Origin: Methylovirgula sp.
GTDB lineage: Bacteria; Pseudomonadota; Alphaproteobacteria; Rhizobiales; Beijerinckiaceae
Direction of reading: 5' to 3'
DNA length: 6,772 nucleotides
Assembly (NCBI GenBank): GCA_030044485.1
Contig: JASHVQ010000102.1
Span: forward strand, 1-6,772
In this document: positions 6,031 through 6,772 of the stretch, piece by piece
Numbering within the stretch: position 1 is the stretch's first letter
Layout: every line of letters begins with the position of its first letter
The notes under the pieces: model-generated
Seen by the model: the letters and a program-made list of their open reading frames with translations, nothing else
Told to the model about the DNA's origin: nothing
Databases searched by the model: none
Translations under genes and position numbers: made by a program

Positions 6031-6711
6031 ATGCAGGACACGCATAGCGTCATGAATCGCCGCAGGCTTCTCGAGTTCGGCGTGGCGGCCGGTCTCACGC
6101 TCGCCGGCCTTGCCGGACTGGCCCCGAGCTTGAGCCGCCCGGCGCATGCACAAGGCACCGTCATCCCCGTCGCTCAGCTGATGGCGCCGCAGGCGCTCCC
6201 CGACATTCCTATCGGCAAGGCCGATGCCCCGGTGACGGTGATCGAATATGCCTCGATGACCTGCAGCCATTGCGCCGCCTTTCACGCCATGACCTATCCG
6301 ACGCTGATCAAGAATTATGTGGATACCGGAAAGGTGCGCTTCATCCTGCGCGAGTTCCCGCTCGATCCGCTGGCGACGGCGGCCTTCATGCTGGCGCGCT
6401 GCTCGGGCACGGACAAGCGCAACGCCGTCGTCGATCTGCTCTTCGATCAGCAGAAGAACTGGGCGTTTACCGACAAGCCGCTCGCCGCGCTCGCCGACTT
6501 CCTCAAACAGACGGGCATGACGCAAGCGGCTTTCGAGGCCTGCATCAACAACCAGGACCTTTATGAGCAGGTGAGCCAAGAACGCGACAACGCCGCGCAG
6601 AAATTCGGCATCGACGCGACGCCCACCTTTTTCTTCAACGGCCACAAGATCAGCGGCGAGCTGTCGCCCGACGTGCTCGACAAGATGCTGCAGCCGTTGC
6701 TGAAGGGATAG
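6031..6711 (+). CDS. Periplasmic DsbA-family thiol:disulfide oxidoreductase
   Basis: A 226-residue thioredoxin-fold protein that would act on disulfides of exported proteins. The signal peptide runs from residue 1 to about 40: an n-region with NRRRLLE (9-15), which fits a twin-arginine pattern, a hydrophobic core, and a likely cleavage after Ala-His-Ala (38-40). The mature part has IGKADAPVTVIEYASMTCSHC, with the active-site Cys78-Ser-His-Cys81, then a helical insert. The cis-proline loop ATPTFFFNG contains Pro198. A second cysteine pair, Cys124 and Cys171, may form a structural disulfide. The CSHC centre differs from the CPHC of E. coli DsbA, so oxidase versus isomerase activity is unresolved. 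A start at 6052 would still encode a full signal peptide. The stop is five bases before the next start, so these two genes are probably co-transcribed. Confidence 0.92.
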   Translation: MQDTHSVMNRRRLLEFGVAAGLTLAGLAGLAPSLSRPAHAQGTVIPVAQLMAPQALPDIPIGKADAPVTVIEYASMTCSHCAAFHAMTYPTLIKNYVDTGKVRFILREFPLDPLATAAFMLARCSGTDKRNAVVDLLFDQQKNWAFTDKPLAALADFLKQTGMTQAAFEACINNQDLYEQVSQERDNAAQKFGIDATPTFFFNGHKISGELSPDVLDKMLQPLLKG

Positions 6712-6716
6712 CGGCC

Positions 6717-6772
6717 GTGACCGGGCTGCGCTTTCTGCTGAATGTCCTCTGGCTTTTCACCGGCGGCCTTTG
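6717..6772 (+). CDS. yccF: YccF-family inner-membrane protein (5' end only)
   Basis: Eighteen codons are visible before the window ends: a GTG start, then TGLRFLLNVLWLFTGGL. The RFLLNVLW...GGL pattern matches the opening of YccF-domain membrane proteins, small multi-pass proteins of poorly known function, and is the start of a first transmembrane helix. GAAGGG (6702-6707), inside the end of the preceding gene, is a good Shine-Dalgarno nine bases from the GTG. The five-base gap to the dsbA-like stop implies co-transcription. The identification rests on few residues and the rest of the gene lies outside the window. Confidence 0.7.
   Translation, partial: MTGLRFLLNVLWLFTGGL

Noticed and set aside
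5932..6645. 237-codon minus-strand frame opposite the DsbA-like gene
   Set aside because: Antisense shadow of a gene with an intact signal peptide, CXXC and cis-proline loop.

Overview
The window is a GC-rich, gene-dense chromosomal segment with the look of an alphaproteobacterium, most likely Hyphomicrobiales (Rhizobiales). The reasons are the GC-rich codon use, the protein styles (a NodT-type outer-membrane lipoprotein, a HAMP-GGDEF-EAL protein, a DsbA with a TCSHC active site) and the cluster mutY / DUF721 (DciA) / dsbA-like, which I recall as common in that order. I see no insertion sequence, CRISPR array, tRNA, rRNA or prophage gene.

Layout. Positions 1-21 hold the last codons of an upstream gene whose TGA overlaps the ATG of an outer-membrane efflux lipoprotein (21-1565, +). 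This is probably the distal end of a tripartite efflux operon. After a 142-base AT-richer gap comes a membrane-anchored c-di-GMP synthase/phosphodiesterase (1708-3861, +). Its ribosome binding site lies inside a strong predicted hairpin (1664-1703). Two minus-strand genes converge on it: mutY (5278-4178) and, 18 bases downstream of mutY, an unassigned 93-residue protein (4159-3878). A 122-base divergent gap separates mutY from a plus-strand group: a DciA/DUF721 protein (5401-5901), a periplasmic DsbA-like thiol oxidoreductase (6031-6711) and the first 18 codons of a YccF-family membrane protein (6717 to the window edge).

The genes fall into three functional groups: export (outer-membrane channel), second-messenger signalling (c-di-GMP turnover), and genome maintenance next to envelope redox functions (MutY, DciA, DsbA-like, YccF). 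Most of the window is ordinary core-genome content. The parts most worth a second look are regulatory. One is the hairpin that sequesters the Shine-Dalgarno sequence of the c-di-GMP gene. The other is a near-consensus promoter placed so close to the DUF721 start codon that its mRNA should be leaderless or nearly so. I found no clear new multi-gene system.
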